Assembly (NCBI GenBank): GCA_003049465.1
Contig: PYSS01000120.1
Location: 1-64,000, forward strand
Length of the DNA: 64,000 bases
DNA from: Magnaporthiopsis rhizophila
Taxonomy: Eukaryota > Ascomycota > Sordariomycetes > Magnaporthales > Magnaporthaceae
Direction of reading: 5' to 3'
Part shown: positions 33,062 to 44,660 of the stretch, in pieces
How the letters are laid out: every line of letters begins with the position of its first letter
Numbering within the stretch: position 1 is the stretch's first letter
Made by a program: the position numbers and the translations under genes
The notes under the pieces: generated by a model
The model's database searches: none
Told to the model about the DNA's origin: nothing
Seen by the model: the letters and a program-made list of their open reading frames with translations, nothing else

Positions 33062-35515
33062 ATGGTAACAATGGTCTCTGCGCCAAGCAGCGCTAGGCGT
33101 TGCTTTGTTCTCTTCTGGCTGCTTCTCGCACTCGAGGTGCAGGCGTTCTACATTCCAGGTAAGCCGTCGCCCGTCTGCCTCCTTTGGACGACCGCCCGCC
33201 TGCTGTACGCACATGTCAACTTTCGCAGGCCAATCGCTGACTGCGCTTTCCGTCCGGGTAGGCTGGTCGATAAAAAGCTACAGGGAAAAGGACGAGATTC
33301 CACTGCTTGTCAACAAGGTGTATTCGGACAACACGCAGCTTCAGTATGCCTACTATGACCTGCCCTTCGTCTGCCCGCCCACGGGCGCGCGCCACGGCGG
33401 CCTGCTCAGCGGGCAGACCATCTCCCTCAACCTGGGCGAGGTTCTTCGCGGCGACCGCATCGCCTACTCGGATCTCGAGCTGTCCATGATGGAGGATCGG
33501 CCTTGTAACCTCCTGTGCAACCGAGAAATCAGCAGAGGAGATCTCAATCGGGCAATCGACATGGTCCGCGACGGCTACGTTGTCGAGTGGATTGTCGGTA
33601 AGTGCGCAGATCCTACGTTCGTGTAGCGAATGGTGGACCAGGGCATCTGGCTGACTAGGACCGCCGCTGGGTCATGTTCAGATAATCTCCCCGGAGCGAC
33701 TTCGTTTGTCACGGTCGACAAGTCACGCAAGTATTACGCATCTGGCTTCAAGCTTGGATTCACGGACCAGTCGAGCGGACGACCGCACTACTTCCTCAAT
33801 AACCACCACACCATTGTCGTCAGATACCGCAACGCGCCCGGCAAGGCGGGGGAGCGTGGCGGGAAGGTCATTGTTGCGTTCGAGGTCTACACAAAGAGCA
33901 TAGGGCCCGATGTCAAGCGAAACTCTTCGGGGTGCCCCGCCGACATGCACAACATCGACCAGAACTTCGAGCTGTTTATGCGGTCGAACCGCTCATCCGC
34001 TCCAGGCGGCGCCCTTGCCGCAAACTCGTACCACCAGGCCGAGGAAGCCGACATGAACGACGACTCGGCAAAACTCACCATCCCTTACACCTACTCGGTC
34101 TACTTCCGCGAGGACACGTCCATCGAGTGGAGCCGCCGCTGGGACCTGTACTTTGTCAACCAGGAGGAAGGGTCGCGCATTCATTGGCTAGCCATTGTCA
34201 ACTCGCTCGTCATCTGCGGTCTCCTTACCGCTGTGACGCTCATGATCCTGGCCAGAACTGTCCGTACCGACATCAAGGGCTACAAGGACCGCACCGAGGA
34301 CGGCAAGTCTCGACTTCTGCGTAAAGGTGCCAAGTCCCCAGGCAGCCGGCCCCGGAGTCCCAAGCTGCCCGCCGAAAAGTCGGGCGGTGGCCTGCTCGAG
34401 CAGGACGTCACCGTGGTGGGCGATGCGGCCGATGTGCTTTCCTCGGATGACGAGCAGGCACTCGAGGATGTGACGGGCTGGAAGATGCTGCACGGCGACG
34501 TCTTCCGGTCCCCCGCACTCGGCTTCTTGCTCGCGCCCCTGGTCGGGTCTGGCATGCAGCTTCTATTCATGGCCGTAGGGCTGGTGCTGCTGAGTGCTTT
34601 TGGCGTGCTGAACCCCAGCTTCCGCGGTGGCTTCATCAGCTTTGGCGTTGGGCTCTTTGTGGTGGCGGGCACGTTTGCAGGCTACTTCTCGGCACGCATA
34701 TTCCGCACTTTCGACGGCAAGGACTGGCGCCGCAACACACTTATCACAGCGCTGCTCATCCCCGGCCTACTCTTCGGCGTCGTGTTCGTGGTCAACCTCT
34801 TCGTCTGGGCGCAGGCCTCGAGCACGGCGATTCCTTTCGGCACCCTGATTGCTCTCCTATTCCTCTGGCTGGCGGTTCAGTTGCCACTCGTCTACGTCGG
34901 CTCCTGGTACGGTTTCGTACGTGCTGGCTCCTGGGACCATCCCACCAAGACCATCACCATGCCCCGCCAGGTGCCCCTGCAGCCCTGGTACCTCGAGGGG
35001 TTTGCGTCAATCCTGCTGGCCGGTGTGATCCCGTTTGTCGTCATCTTTATCGAGCTGCTGTTCGTGTTCCAGTCTGTATGGCAGGATAAGAGCGGCTACT
35101 ATTACGTCTTTGGCTTTTTGGCCATGGTGTCGTCCATCCTCATCGTCACTGTGGCCGAGGTGACTGTGGTCACGGTATATGTGCAGCTCTGCCACGAGAA
35201 CCACAGGTGGTGGTGGCAATCGTTCTTTATCGGTGGCAGCAGTTCGGTTTTGATTTTCCTCTACTGCATCTGGTACTTCTTTACGAGCCTGCACATCACC
35301 GGCTTCGTGAGCAGCGTGCTCTTTTTCACATATAGCTTTATGGCCTGCTGTGTGTACGGCCTCCTGACGGGCACGGTTGGGTTCCTCAGCGCGTATGCCT
35401 TTATCAGGAGGATTTACGGGTAAGTTTTTGACTTGTTTTCTCGGCGTCTCGCAGTTTCAAGCAGATTTACTAACAACTGTCGCTTCCTCACCTCAGAGCC
35501 ATCAAGGTGGATTGA
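33062..35515 (+). CDS. Transmembrane 9 superfamily (EMP70) protein
   Basis: Four exons, 33062-33158, 33262-33597, 33682-35419, 35497-35515, giving 729 aa. The first junction restores FYIPG-WSIKSY, the conserved start of the mature EMP70 domain; the second gives EWIV-DNLPGATSF. Order: signal peptide (VLFWLLLALEVQA), a luminal domain with SDNTQLQYAYYDLPFVCPP, a first membrane helix (WLAIVNSLVICGLLTAV), a cytoplasmic Ser/Pro/acidic loop, and eight further helices. The tiny last exon encodes AIKVD, ending in the KxD signal that keeps these proteins in the Golgi through COPI. Family roles are in endosome/Golgi trafficking, adhesion and metal balance. Confidence 0.93.
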
Positions 35516-37033
35516 GCGAATGTCCACTCGTTCCGCCCGAGTGTGCAATACACGAAAGGGAGCAAACCCTCTCATCCAAGTGGATCGGAAATAATGGCCA
35601 CGGATCGGCAAGCGCGCCAGCTTCTAAAACGCAAAATGCCAATACGCAGTCGTCGGCGCGTTCAACAGCACGAAGCTCGGGCAAATACCCAGAATCACCA
35701 TCGCGTCGCTGCGCCTTTGACGAAGCTATGCTGTCCGATATCTAGGCATCACAGCAATGATGGTGTTTAATGCGCATCTACGGTATAGATGCCGTTGTCT
35801 CCTTTTTGTTTCTCTTATAAAATTCCGGAACACATACACGCCGCAGGTGTCGTTTGGTTTTCATTCGCGTGCATATAAAAATGGCGGACTGGCAGTCTGG
35901 GCAGTCTGGGAAGCGCCGGCCTGACGAGCAGGCTATAGCCATAATCATGTGGGGATGGACTGTACGTCAACATGAATGTATCTTTTTGTTTGTTCTTTTT
36001 CTAGCGAACGCGCTCTCGTCTGATTTGCACATTGGATCATACAAATCTAGACGTACGGTGCTTTTTACCCTCGCATGTGGTGACTAGATAATACTCAAAT
36101 GTAACTTGTTGGATATAGGGTCTTCTAGCCCGAAACTCGGTGAGACACTGAACTTTCCAAAACAGGACAAGAGGTGACCGTGCGCGTCTTGGGGCGAGGT
36201 ATCTCTTCTGCGGCCTGCACTCGGCAACAAAGCTTGAGCGGCCGACTAGCCTCGCCTAAGTACGGCGCTCGAACACGACAGCACACATGGGCAAAGGACT
36301 ATGGGGATACAAGTAGATAATGGAATGAGAGGGATGTTAATTCGCCGAGGCTCGAGGCTAATGGTCCCCACAAAAGACTTGGTGCTTCCTCCTCCCGCGC
36401 ACCATTCCCAGAACACGTCCACTCTGCCACCTCGTGGCAGCAAGTCCTCAAGGAAAAATCCTCCTGGGCAGACTCGGTAATTCGTGTGGTCGGGGGAGGG
36501 CCGCACTGTGACCGCTTTCACCTCCCCAGAGGTCGGCGACCTACGTGGAGATGGAGCATGGCTAGCCAGCCCGGCGAGCAAGGGGACCTTTCCCCCGGGG
36601 ACGTCCAGAAAAATCGGGTTGTTTCCCACCACACACAGACGCCACATTTTCGGGGATTCATCATATTGGGAGACTTTTCTTTGCGTCAAAGCGGATTTTG
36701 CTCGCCGTTTGGGTTTTGTAGAAGTTGTTATGCCGCCGGCGAAGTGATTTTTTTTTTCGCCGGGGATCCTGGCATGTTCTTTTTAATAAAGGGCGTCGTT
36801 CCCTCTGCATATGCCGGTGTATATTATCCCCCGATATCTTTTGCTAAACGCTGTCTGCCTGTTGTTGTCTACCTCGGTCTCCAACCCCGTTGGTTTCTTT
36901 ATTCGTGGTCCTTTAATCTTAAGCCAGAGGCACTCCAAAAGCAAATCACCCATCATCTACCATCTCACCGAGCACACCCATCATCCCATCCCCTGGTCTC
37001 TTCAGGTCTCCTCACGGGTAACGAAAAAAAAAA
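35516..37033. other. Intergenic between TM9 and YeeE/YedE genes
   Basis: No gene is supported in 1.5 kb. A small tandem (GGCAGTCTGG twice) is seen near 35890-35909. The downstream part should hold the promoter of the YeeE/YedE-family gene; an A run immediately precedes its ATG. Confidence 0.5.
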
Positions 37034-38205
37034 ATGGCAAGCAGATCATCGACGCTTCCCGGACTGTTGTCGGGTGCTGCCTTCGGGGCGGCCCTGACGG
37101 CGGCCGGCGTCTATCAGCCGGCCGTAATCACCTCGCAGCTCAAGCTGCAAGACTGGCACATGATGGAGGTGTTCTTGACCGCAGCTGCTGGGAGCGTGTA
37201 AGTTTTGCCTCTTCTGCCCTTTGGCGGACAAGAGCAATTCATATATCAGAAGATGTCTGGGGTATTTACGTTTTCCACAAAAACCTAGCTGACTCCTCCC
37301 CCTTTTTTCCCCGCAGCATCGTGTCTGCCCTGGCCCAATCCCTCGGCTACGCCAAGCTCCCGCCGCGGGACTTCTCGTCGATCCGTCTCCTCGGCCGCGC
37401 CGACGCCAACGTCGTCGGCGGCACCCTCATGGGCTGCGGCATGGCCCTCGCCGGCGCCTGCCCGGGCACCGTCATCCCGCAGGCGGCGCTGGGCGTCACG
37501 TCCGGCCGCTGGACGCTGGCCGGTGGATTACTGGGCGGCCTCGCCTGGAGCGCCCTCCTGCGCCCGTGGGTGGTGCGGCGTAATGTGGGACCTGCTGCCG
37601 ACGGCAAGAGCTCTACACGTACCAGCCTGACATTATACGAAAGTCTGGGCGTCAGTTACGTGGCGGCGCTGGCGGCCATGGAGGTCGTTCTCGGTCTGGC
37701 TGTCAAGATGGCAATGGGCCTCGGAGGCTCCAGCAGTGGGATCTATCAACAGCAGCAGCTGGTACACCCCGTCGCGGGCGGCGCCCTCATAGCCTCGGCG
37801 CAGCTCGTCTCGCTGCTGGCCCGCAAGGCCATGCTGGGCAGCTCATCGGCGTTTGAGGAGGCGGCCGACCACTTTCTCTGGCTATGGAGGCGGCAGAGCA
37901 ATAAGCAGCAGCCGCAGCGACCCAAGTCCGGCTCGCTGGTGTTCGCGGCCGGCATGGCTCTTGGAGCTTATGCGCTTGGCAGGTGGTGGGGACTGGCAGC
38001 AACCCTTCTCGGGCCGACGGGCGGCGGCTCGGCAGCTCGGGCGGCGCTCGGGGGCTTCCTGACGATAGTCGGGTCTCGCCTGGCGGGCGGCTGCGCTTCT
38101 GGGCACGGCATCAGCGGCATGTCGCTACTTTCGCTGTCGAGCATGGTCACGATTGGATCTGCGTTTGCGTCTGGGATTGTGCTTTCGACAGGGTTCTTGT
38201 CTTGA
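37034..38205 (+). CDS. YeeE/YedE (sulphur transport) family membrane protein
   Basis: Two exons, 37034-37197 and 37317-38205, giving 350 aa; the phase-2 junction joins AAAGSV to IVSALAQ. The protein is almost entirely hydrophobic helices, with two copies of the family's Gly-rich cysteine motif: GGTLMGCGMALAGACPGT near residue 95 and VGSRLAGGCASGHGISG near residue 310. In bacteria, YeeE/TsuA proteins carry thiosulfate through the membrane using conserved cysteines, and the cysteines in both motifs are present here. This fungal version is a single fused polypeptide of both halves. Thiosulfate or sulfur-compound uptake is inferred, not shown. The ATG follows an A run, a typical fungal start context. 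Confidence 0.88.
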
Positions 38206-38854
38206 AACGGGGTACTTTTCCTGGCTCGTTTGCAGCGGACATAGAGGCGTCCGTTGTTTGACGGTATACTTAGGTTGCAATACGTGGACGACATGGAGAA
38301 TGCCATTGGTGGACGGAGCAAGCCGCCCGAATATAGGTAATTAATCCGCCAGAGAGAGCCCGTTGAATTTGTCATGGCCAAGAGAACCATGCCCGAGTCT
38401 TCTTGTTCTCTCATGGGAAACATGGATACTTGCGCGGGTTAAAAGCACCCGCGCAAACTCGGCCCTCCGGGGAGTTTGCGCGGTACAGCAATCTGTCGTT
38501 TTCTCCGCAATCTGTCGTTTTTTCCGAACATGTTCTGCCAGGCAATTTGCATACAAAACAAATGTAATTCCAAGCCCCACTTCGGACCCACCCTGGATTT
38601 CTAACTTGGATCCACTTTATCTGCACGCAAATCTGGCCAATCAAAACCGCTGACAAAGAAAACGACAGATTGCGGAGAAAACGACAGATTGCTGTGCCGC
38701 GCAAACTCGGCCCTCCGGGGAGTCTGCGCGGGTGTTTTTAACCCGCGCAAGTATGAGTCATCATGGTCGGCGAGCATTCCACAGTCCTCGAGACCGGGCA
38801 CGACCTCCTCTCGAAAGTGGAGCCCGAGCACCCCCCTGAGCTGTCTGCCCCGAC
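38206..38854. other. Convergent intergenic region occupied by a MITE
   Basis: The segment lies between the 3' ends of the YeeE/YedE-like and RidA-like genes. Half of it is the foldback element at 38429-38751; the rest is probably 3' UTR. Confidence 0.75.
38429..38751. mobile_element. Foldback MITE with TA target duplication
   Basis: A 323 bp element with terminal inverted repeats of about 93 bp (38429-38521 and 38659-38751), flanked by TA on both sides (38427-38428, 38752-38753), the signature of Tc1/mariner-type insertion. Each arm begins CTTGCGCGGGTTAAAA, contains a small terminal hairpin (CGCGGGT/ACCCGCG), a second palindrome (GCGCAAACTC..GAGTTTGCGC) and a duplicated AATCTGTCGTTTT subterminal repeat. 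There is no coding capacity, so it would need a transposase from elsewhere. Arms outside the inner loop differ at only about three positions, suggesting recent activity. It sits between two convergent 3' ends and disrupts no gene. Confidence 0.9.
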
Positions 38855-39364
38855 TCACTCGACAGGAACTCCCTCTACCCCGTCGCCACCCCTCCCCTTC
38901 CTTTTCCTAGCCGTAACTTCAACCTCAAACTTCATCACCTCCTCCATCAGCCCGGCCTGCATCATAGTCGCCGCCGGCCGCGCCCTGCCCAGCCAGCGGA
39001 CCAGGACGGGCCAGGTTGGCGGGAACAGGGCCCGGTCGGGAAGGATGTAGCGCACGCGCACCACGTCGTCCATGGACGCCCCGGCCTCGGCGAGCGCCGC
39101 GGCCACGTTGCGCAGCGCCTGCTCGGCCTGCGCCGCCACGTCGAGCTCGATGACGCCCGTTGCGTAGTCGTATCTGTTGGGTGGGTTCGTCAGTACGTTC
39201 ATTGTGGCAGGTGATGGCGTGCGTCGATACGTGAAGAAGAGGCGACGACTACCTTACCCCGTGCAGCCCGAGACAAACACCCAATCTCCCGACACAACGG
39301 CGCGGGAATAACCAATCTGGCTTTCAAATGTCGAGCCTGAACTAATCAACTGGTGCTCGCCCAT
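38855..39364 (-). CDS. RidA/YjgF/UK114 family protein
   Basis: Two exons on the minus strand, 39364-39258 and 39173-38855, giving 141 aa; the phase-2 junction restores SGCTG-YDYATGVI. The single-domain trimeric fold is recognisable from ISSGSTFE, GYSRAVVSGDWVFVSGCTG, AEQALRNVAAALAEAGASMDDVVRVRYIL and RPAATMMQAGL. RidA proteins hydrolyse reactive enamine/imine intermediates made by PLP enzymes, protecting other enzymes; a subset has lost this activity or is a pathway enzyme. The C-terminus has an extra Lys/Arg/Gly-rich tail. No targeting signal is obvious. The stop codon lies about 100 bp from the MITE. Confidence 0.88.
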
Positions 39365-40111
39365 TTTCGTTTTTTCTTTCTTTGGTACACTCGACGTCGT
39401 GGTAGGGATGAAGGTTGGCCAGGTCAAGGGTCCGCGTGGTGCCCAAAGAGAGGCTTTGGCCATTTGACTACTGGTGGAAGAAAAGCGACGTTCATGGTGA
39501 TAGTTCTGGACGCCTTCAACCAATACCGAACCAAAATGAGTCACACTTGCTACCCCAGCACCCCAGGCTCTCGCTTGTCCTGCATGATCCAGAAGAGGTC
39601 CCATGAACTAGTCGGTCGAGAACGCTTTTCGCCTTTTGTTCCGTATGGATATCCAAGTAGGACTTTTTTTTTATAAAAAAAAAAGGGATGGGAACGAAGC
39701 TTTAAAAACGTGAGGGACACGCCAGTGATCGCTGAGATTGAACCGGACTCCGGATAATAGACAGGTGGCTAAAGGCCAACCGTCGCCAAGGAAAATGAAC
39801 AGAAAAGGGTCCGCTCACCGGCGTCCTGTCAATGTCAAGCGGTAGATACTTCTTTCAAGAAATGTTTAGAAGATAAAACCAACACTCCCAAGCCCCATGC
39901 CAGACAGTCCCGCCTCACCCAACTTTTTCCAGAACACAAAGCCACCAAACTCCTGGAAACTGGATTTCCCACCAACACATAATTGGCAGGCGAGGTTTTG
40001 AAGCTAGTGAGCATACCTTCCGCAGAGAGGATTTTTGCGTCTTCGTTTCGCTGTCACCGCTCCGGTTGCGGGAGGTTCGACAAAGGATATTGTTGCCGAT
40101 GCATGTTGTGA
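39365..40111. other. Intergenic between RidA-like gene and ARP9
   Basis: The segment lies between two minus-strand genes and contains the RidA-like promoter and the ARP9 3' region. A T/A homopolymer pair occurs at about 39665-39685. No gene was seen. Confidence 0.55.
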
Positions 40112-42401
40112 CTACCAGCCCAGCATAGAATGCGTCCGGATCGCCTTGGGGCCGTATTCACTGGAAATGACGGTTAGTCTTGGGTTTGCCCGGCTTCAAA
40201 GAGAGTCGAGAAAGCACATGACAAGGAGACGCAAGCGGAGACGATCTCGGTGCAGACAAGACATGAGCAGTCACTTACTTGAACTCAATACGGTTCAGGC
40301 TCATCAGTCGTTGAGCCTCGGCCTCGGCGCCGCTCAGATTGTGCATGCAGAACGCCAGACGGGCCGCAACCTGCGCACCCAGGAACATGGCCTCCTCGTA
40401 CCCGTTCTTGGTCCACTCGCCCAGGTAGCCAGGTAGGGCGGCCAGCTTGATAGATGTTGGCGTCTGACTGTGGAAGTGCGACGAAACAAGTCCGCCGTTG
40501 CCGACATCGCCTGCATTGGATCCCGGAGCATGCATACCGGGTGTCATGCCACCAGGAACACCCATCGACGCCGCAGTCACGGCGTCGCGAAGAAGGGGGT
40601 TCACGCCTGACGACGTCGGTCCTGTCAGCGATGCATTGGGTAGCTGGTGCGGTGGACCCGTGAAGTTGCCCACGGGCGTCTGCGAGCCCGTGCCGGACGG
40701 CGTGGCGAGATTCGACGGAAGCTCTGACGTGAACATTGTGGCCGTGCTGGGCGACACGAGGTGCCGTGCGTTGAGCGTCTGTATGATATTCTCCCTCAGG
40801 CCCCGGAGACGCCCACCGTTTCCGACAAAGACGATGTGCTCCCAGCAAGGCGGCCGCATATACATGTCCTCTATGCCCTGCACCGCATGGTAAATGGCCG
40901 TCACGATCCGGTCGATCTCGCCTCGGTCTGCGAACGTAAACCTCTCGAGGCCAACCTCGATGTCGCGCCGTATCCGCTTGACTGCGCGCTCTGTACTCGA
41001 CGCCGCAGGCGGCGGGGGCTCTGCCGAAGGGAAGAAGGACAGGGGGGCGTCTGGTTTTGTCTCCGGGGCTTTCTCCTGGCCGTTGGTGCCTTGATCCTTG
41101 GCCTCCTCTGTGGGCGCCTTCGTTTGGTCGTCCGCCGAGGCAGCGGCATTCCCACCTGCCGGCTCAGACGCGCCAGACTCTGTTTCTGCCGCCGTCGCCT
41201 CAGGCCCGGCCGCCTCCCGGGCGGTTGGTTCGACTTCTGCCGGAGCCTGCTCTCGGTTGAGTTCCTCGTAATGGAATATGTTGCGCATTCTCTTGGAGTT
41301 GGGCAAACGGGCGGCCTTTGTTGCTGCTGCCTCGGGCTCCTGACCCTTTGCTTGCTTCTTGGCCTTGGTCTTCTCTGCCTTCTCCTTCTCCTTCTTGGCA
41401 AGGAACTCCTTTGTCTGACCGCTGGTGACGATACTAGCGACGTCGAGGATGCCGTCGTCGTTCTCTGGAGGCTTGTCATCGCCGGTGCCCATGTCCTCGT
41501 CAACATCCAGGCCGGTTAGTGGAGGCCGCGTCGGCTCGAGCGTGTCCAGGACGTCCTGGGCTGACTGAAGAACGGCGCTGGGCGGAGGCACCCCACTGGC
41601 AGCCAGGACGGCGGCGCTCTCCTTGGGGAGCTCCATGAGCTTCGGCGCATCGGCAGCGTAGGGAAGGACTTCGCAGATGGGGCTTTTCTTGAGCTGCTCG
41701 GCCATCTCATAGGTGAATTCCTTGTCCTTGAGAAGCCCGAGCAGCTTTTGCGTGAAGACTTCACCACCCGAGATGGCCTCGCCCGGCTCGCCATCCAGCG
41801 GATCACCAACCTGACGATAGCCCACGACCTTGCTGTCATATATGCACGTCACATCGACCTTCTCAAACCCGATGTCGACGACCGTCATACTAGGCCATTT
41901 TAGACCGTACTGAGTCGCGACGGCGCTATGGATCAGACAGAGCGCCGGCGTCTTTGTTTTTTCGAAGATGTAGCGCGCGATGGCCTCGCAGTCGGGGCGC
42001 GTCCACTGTGGCGATGCCATCAGCATGATCGGGGTGTTGTGAAACGTCGTCGTCAGGAGGCCGTGCACGTAGTCCAGGAAGGCCAAGAAAGCCGCCATAT
42101 TGACGATGCGCCCGGCCCTGATGGGGTATATGGCGCCCTCGGCGGAGTCGGGGTCCTCGATGTACTCATACTCGTCGGCCTGGTCGGCGCCGCCGGCGTC
42201 GCCCGCTGACGGTGCCTTCTTACGCTTCTCGACGAAGAAGGGGCGGTAGCCGTCCGACTCGTCGTCCTGGAACATGCGCGTCGGGATGCGATGGGCGGGA
42301 GGGGTCAGCTCGCCGCAGCCCAGCTGGGCCATGGTGGTCTTGCTGCCCGGGCAGATGACCAGGACCTGGTCCTCGCGCCATTTGCCCGATGCGCCGGACA
42401 T
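40112..42401 (-). CDS. ARP9: Actin-related protein Arp9 (chromatin remodelling)
   Basis: Two exons on the minus strand, 42401-40279 and 40160-40112, giving 723 aa. The first open frame ends at a TAA inside a GTAAGT donor; splicing to the next exon adds NEYGPKAIRTHSMLGW, matching the Y..GP.A end of yeast Arp9. Actin-fold blocks are clear: EDQVLVICPGSKTTMAQLG at the start, LMASPQWTRPDCEAIARYIFE, TVVDIGFEKVDVTCIYD, LKKSPICEVL, IVTSG near residue 315 and EWTKNGYEEAMFLGAQVA near the end. A long Lys/Glu/Ala-rich insertion (about residues 330-470) is absent from yeast. Arp9 pairs with Arp7 in SWI/SNF and RSC remodellers. It is divergent from the R3H-associated gene across 0.7 kb. Confidence 0.9.
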
Positions 42402-43107
42402 TGTCACGACCCCCGAAAACACCGATGCGTAGCTGTAAGGATGGGGGAAAGAGCGGGAGGTAATGGAGGGGTTACGGCCTCTAAGAGCGGGGTCAGGCAG
42501 GTTCGGACGCGGCGGGCGGTCCAAGGCTAATCGGTCTGGATTTCCAGTCTGAAGCCGCGCTCAATTCAACCCAGCAATGAACGCGGTCGCGAAACTGCCA
42601 AGGTCCAAGCTCCACCGAGCTATTCTTTGGTGGGTCTCAAGCCGTGTGGCTTATATAATCAGCAATGGGTCCGCCGTGGTTATCTGGCTTAGTGGGCCCC
42701 TCGGGGAAAGAGCTCCTGGCCTTGCGGGGGTTGGCGCCTCAGCTGTGATAGCGGCTCCCGCGTCGGCGGGAGGACAGTCATCCCAATCAATGACTGTTAC
42801 ACCCGTCATCGAGAATCACCGTCATCACCCAAATCCCCTCCTATAGCTGCCATTTTGCGCCTCCAAAGTCACCATATAAATACACCTTTCCTTTAGAATT
42901 CACCTAGACAATTTGCGTTCGACGGCATTTCGGGGGAGCCTTGAAGTCCCGGTATACTTTTGGCCTATCTCCATCATTCTTTCTCCGTTCCCTCTACGGT
43001 TGCATACTATAAGCGGGCTGTCACGTCAAATCGTCGGCCATACTTGGAAAGGGAATTCAGTGGTCTCGGTTACCTCAACAGAAACGACATCGCAGAACAA
43101 AAGCGCC
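42402..43107. other. Divergent promoter of ARP9 and R3H-associated gene
   Basis: Shared 0.7 kb upstream region of two nuclear/RNA-type genes. A TATA-like site at 42875-42880 faces the plus-strand gene. The plus-strand frame is open from 42913 but the first part reads as leader. Confidence 0.6.
42875..42880 (+). promoter_or_regulatory. TATA-like element of R3H-associated gene
   Basis: TATAAA in the context CCATATAAATAC, about 230 bp before the start codon at 43108. Confidence 0.4.
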
Positions 43108-44386
43108 ATGGCCGTCTACAACGCTGTCCCTCCCCCCGAGTCTCCCGGCATCGCCGGAGTGGCTAACTCGCACGCCAGCCATGGCCACCAACATGCGCCC
43201 TCGGTGGCCTCGATGGCTTCGGTTGATATCGAATCCTGGACCGTCGCCGCCCTGCAGGCGCTTAGTATCTCACCCCAGGCCCAGGGCACTGGCCAGTCGC
43301 TTGCCATCCCCCTGGACGCTAGCTGGTCTGGTCCAGGACCGGAGCCGGTGCGTGTCCCCAAGCCTGCCGCCGCCGTTCGGGTCTCCTTGGACCCGAGCAT
43401 GGCCAACATTGCGCCGCCCCGCCGCCCCGGTTCACGCCGTGACAGCATGCGCACGCGCGAGGCGCTGTTCAAGGGCGAGTTCTCGCACCGAAGGCGCCAG
43501 CGGTACGACAACGACCAGCTGGCCCACATCCCCGGCGCCCAGCAGCCGCTCGAGCCCATCGACCTGGTCGCCGGCCCAACGTACGTCGTGCATGATCACG
43601 TGCCCTACCACATCGCAAAGGAATGGGACCGTGGCCTCCGCGAGCACGTCGAGGACGAGCGCGCCCGGCTCGTGACGCGGCGCAAGGCGCAGCAGCAGTG
43701 GGCTACGGCGGGCCTCTGGGACGAGGCCGCGAAGACGGCCAAGGCCGGCGGCGGCAAGGTTGCTAAGCCGCAGGTCGGCCATGTGACCCGCGACCTGCGC
43801 GCCTGGGCCAAGCGGACGCCGGTTTTTACCGAATGGATCCGCGAGCTGGAAGAGCCAATTCGCCGGTTCCTGGTTGAGGAGGATGCCCGGGTCAAGGCCG
43901 AGGCCGAGGCCCAGCGCGCCGCCGCCGAGAGCCAGCAGAAGAAAACCGCGACCGACCTCAGCGCGGGCGAGAGCGGCCTGGACTCGGAAGACGAGGAGAT
44001 CGTCTTCATCGGGAGGCGGAACGCGACCCCGCCGGCGCCCAAAGTCTCGGCCGGCGGCGCCGGATGGAAGAAGGCCCATCGTGAGGTGCGGGACGGACGT
44101 GCTTTGGACTCGGGCATCGTGCTCGACTCGTTCGGCGACGACGAGAGCAGCTCGTTCAGGTCAGTTCCAGAAGCGAGAAATTCTTTATCAGTATAGTATC
44201 CACTAACATACAAACAGGCGATGGCTCACGCATTCCATCTCGGAATACTACGGTCTCTCCTCTCAGACCGCCACCACGGGCACTCCCACTCGGAAAATAG
44301 TATATGTCGGGATAAAGCCAGCTGGCAAGAAGAAGGCCTCGTATGGGCCATCAGAGTTGCCGTTGCCCCTATGGACGCGCTTCTAG
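43108..44386 (+). CDS. R3H-associated N-terminal domain protein
   Basis: Two exons, 43108-44159 and 44218-44386, giving 406 aa; the phase-2 junction gives SSFR-RWLTHSISEYYGL. Residues 105-230 match the R3H-associated domain (SRRDSMRTREALFKGEFSHRR, RYDNDQLAHIPGAQQPLEPIDL), followed by an HDHVPYHIAKEWD segment. A Glu/Lys/Ala coiled region and an acidic patch (SGLDSEDEEIVFIGRR) precede a compact C-terminal R3H-like domain (HSISEYYGLSS, KIVYVGIKP) and the tail SELPLPLWTRF. R3H domains bind single-stranded nucleic acid; the biological role of this fungal family is unknown. Start chosen as the ATG in good context; upstream frame lacks conserved features. Confidence 0.85.
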
Positions 44387-44660
44387 CCGACGTCAACCTG
44401 TCAAACTGTCCTCTGGCGTCGGCACCTCGGCTAAGTTCATTTCAAGCGCTCCTGTAGCTTGATTGGCTCCCAGGACCATGTGAGGAACGCCATTCAAGCA
44501 GATAGCGACAGGATTTATAGATCATTTATACAAGCGTTTGTTTGCTTAGATCCCCATTATTTAGAGCGGCGTGGTGACGTTTCTCTCACAAATATTTGCC
44601 GGTCCAAGCCTTCCTGATTTCCCCTTTTCCCAAGCCGTCACCGTAAAGAGTTCGCTTCGT

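Noticed and set aside
33239..33262. Earlier acceptor for the TM9 first intron (before GCCAATCG)
   Set aside because: It would insert QSLTALSVRV into the conserved FYIPG-WSIKSY segment; the TAG acceptor at 33261 restores it.
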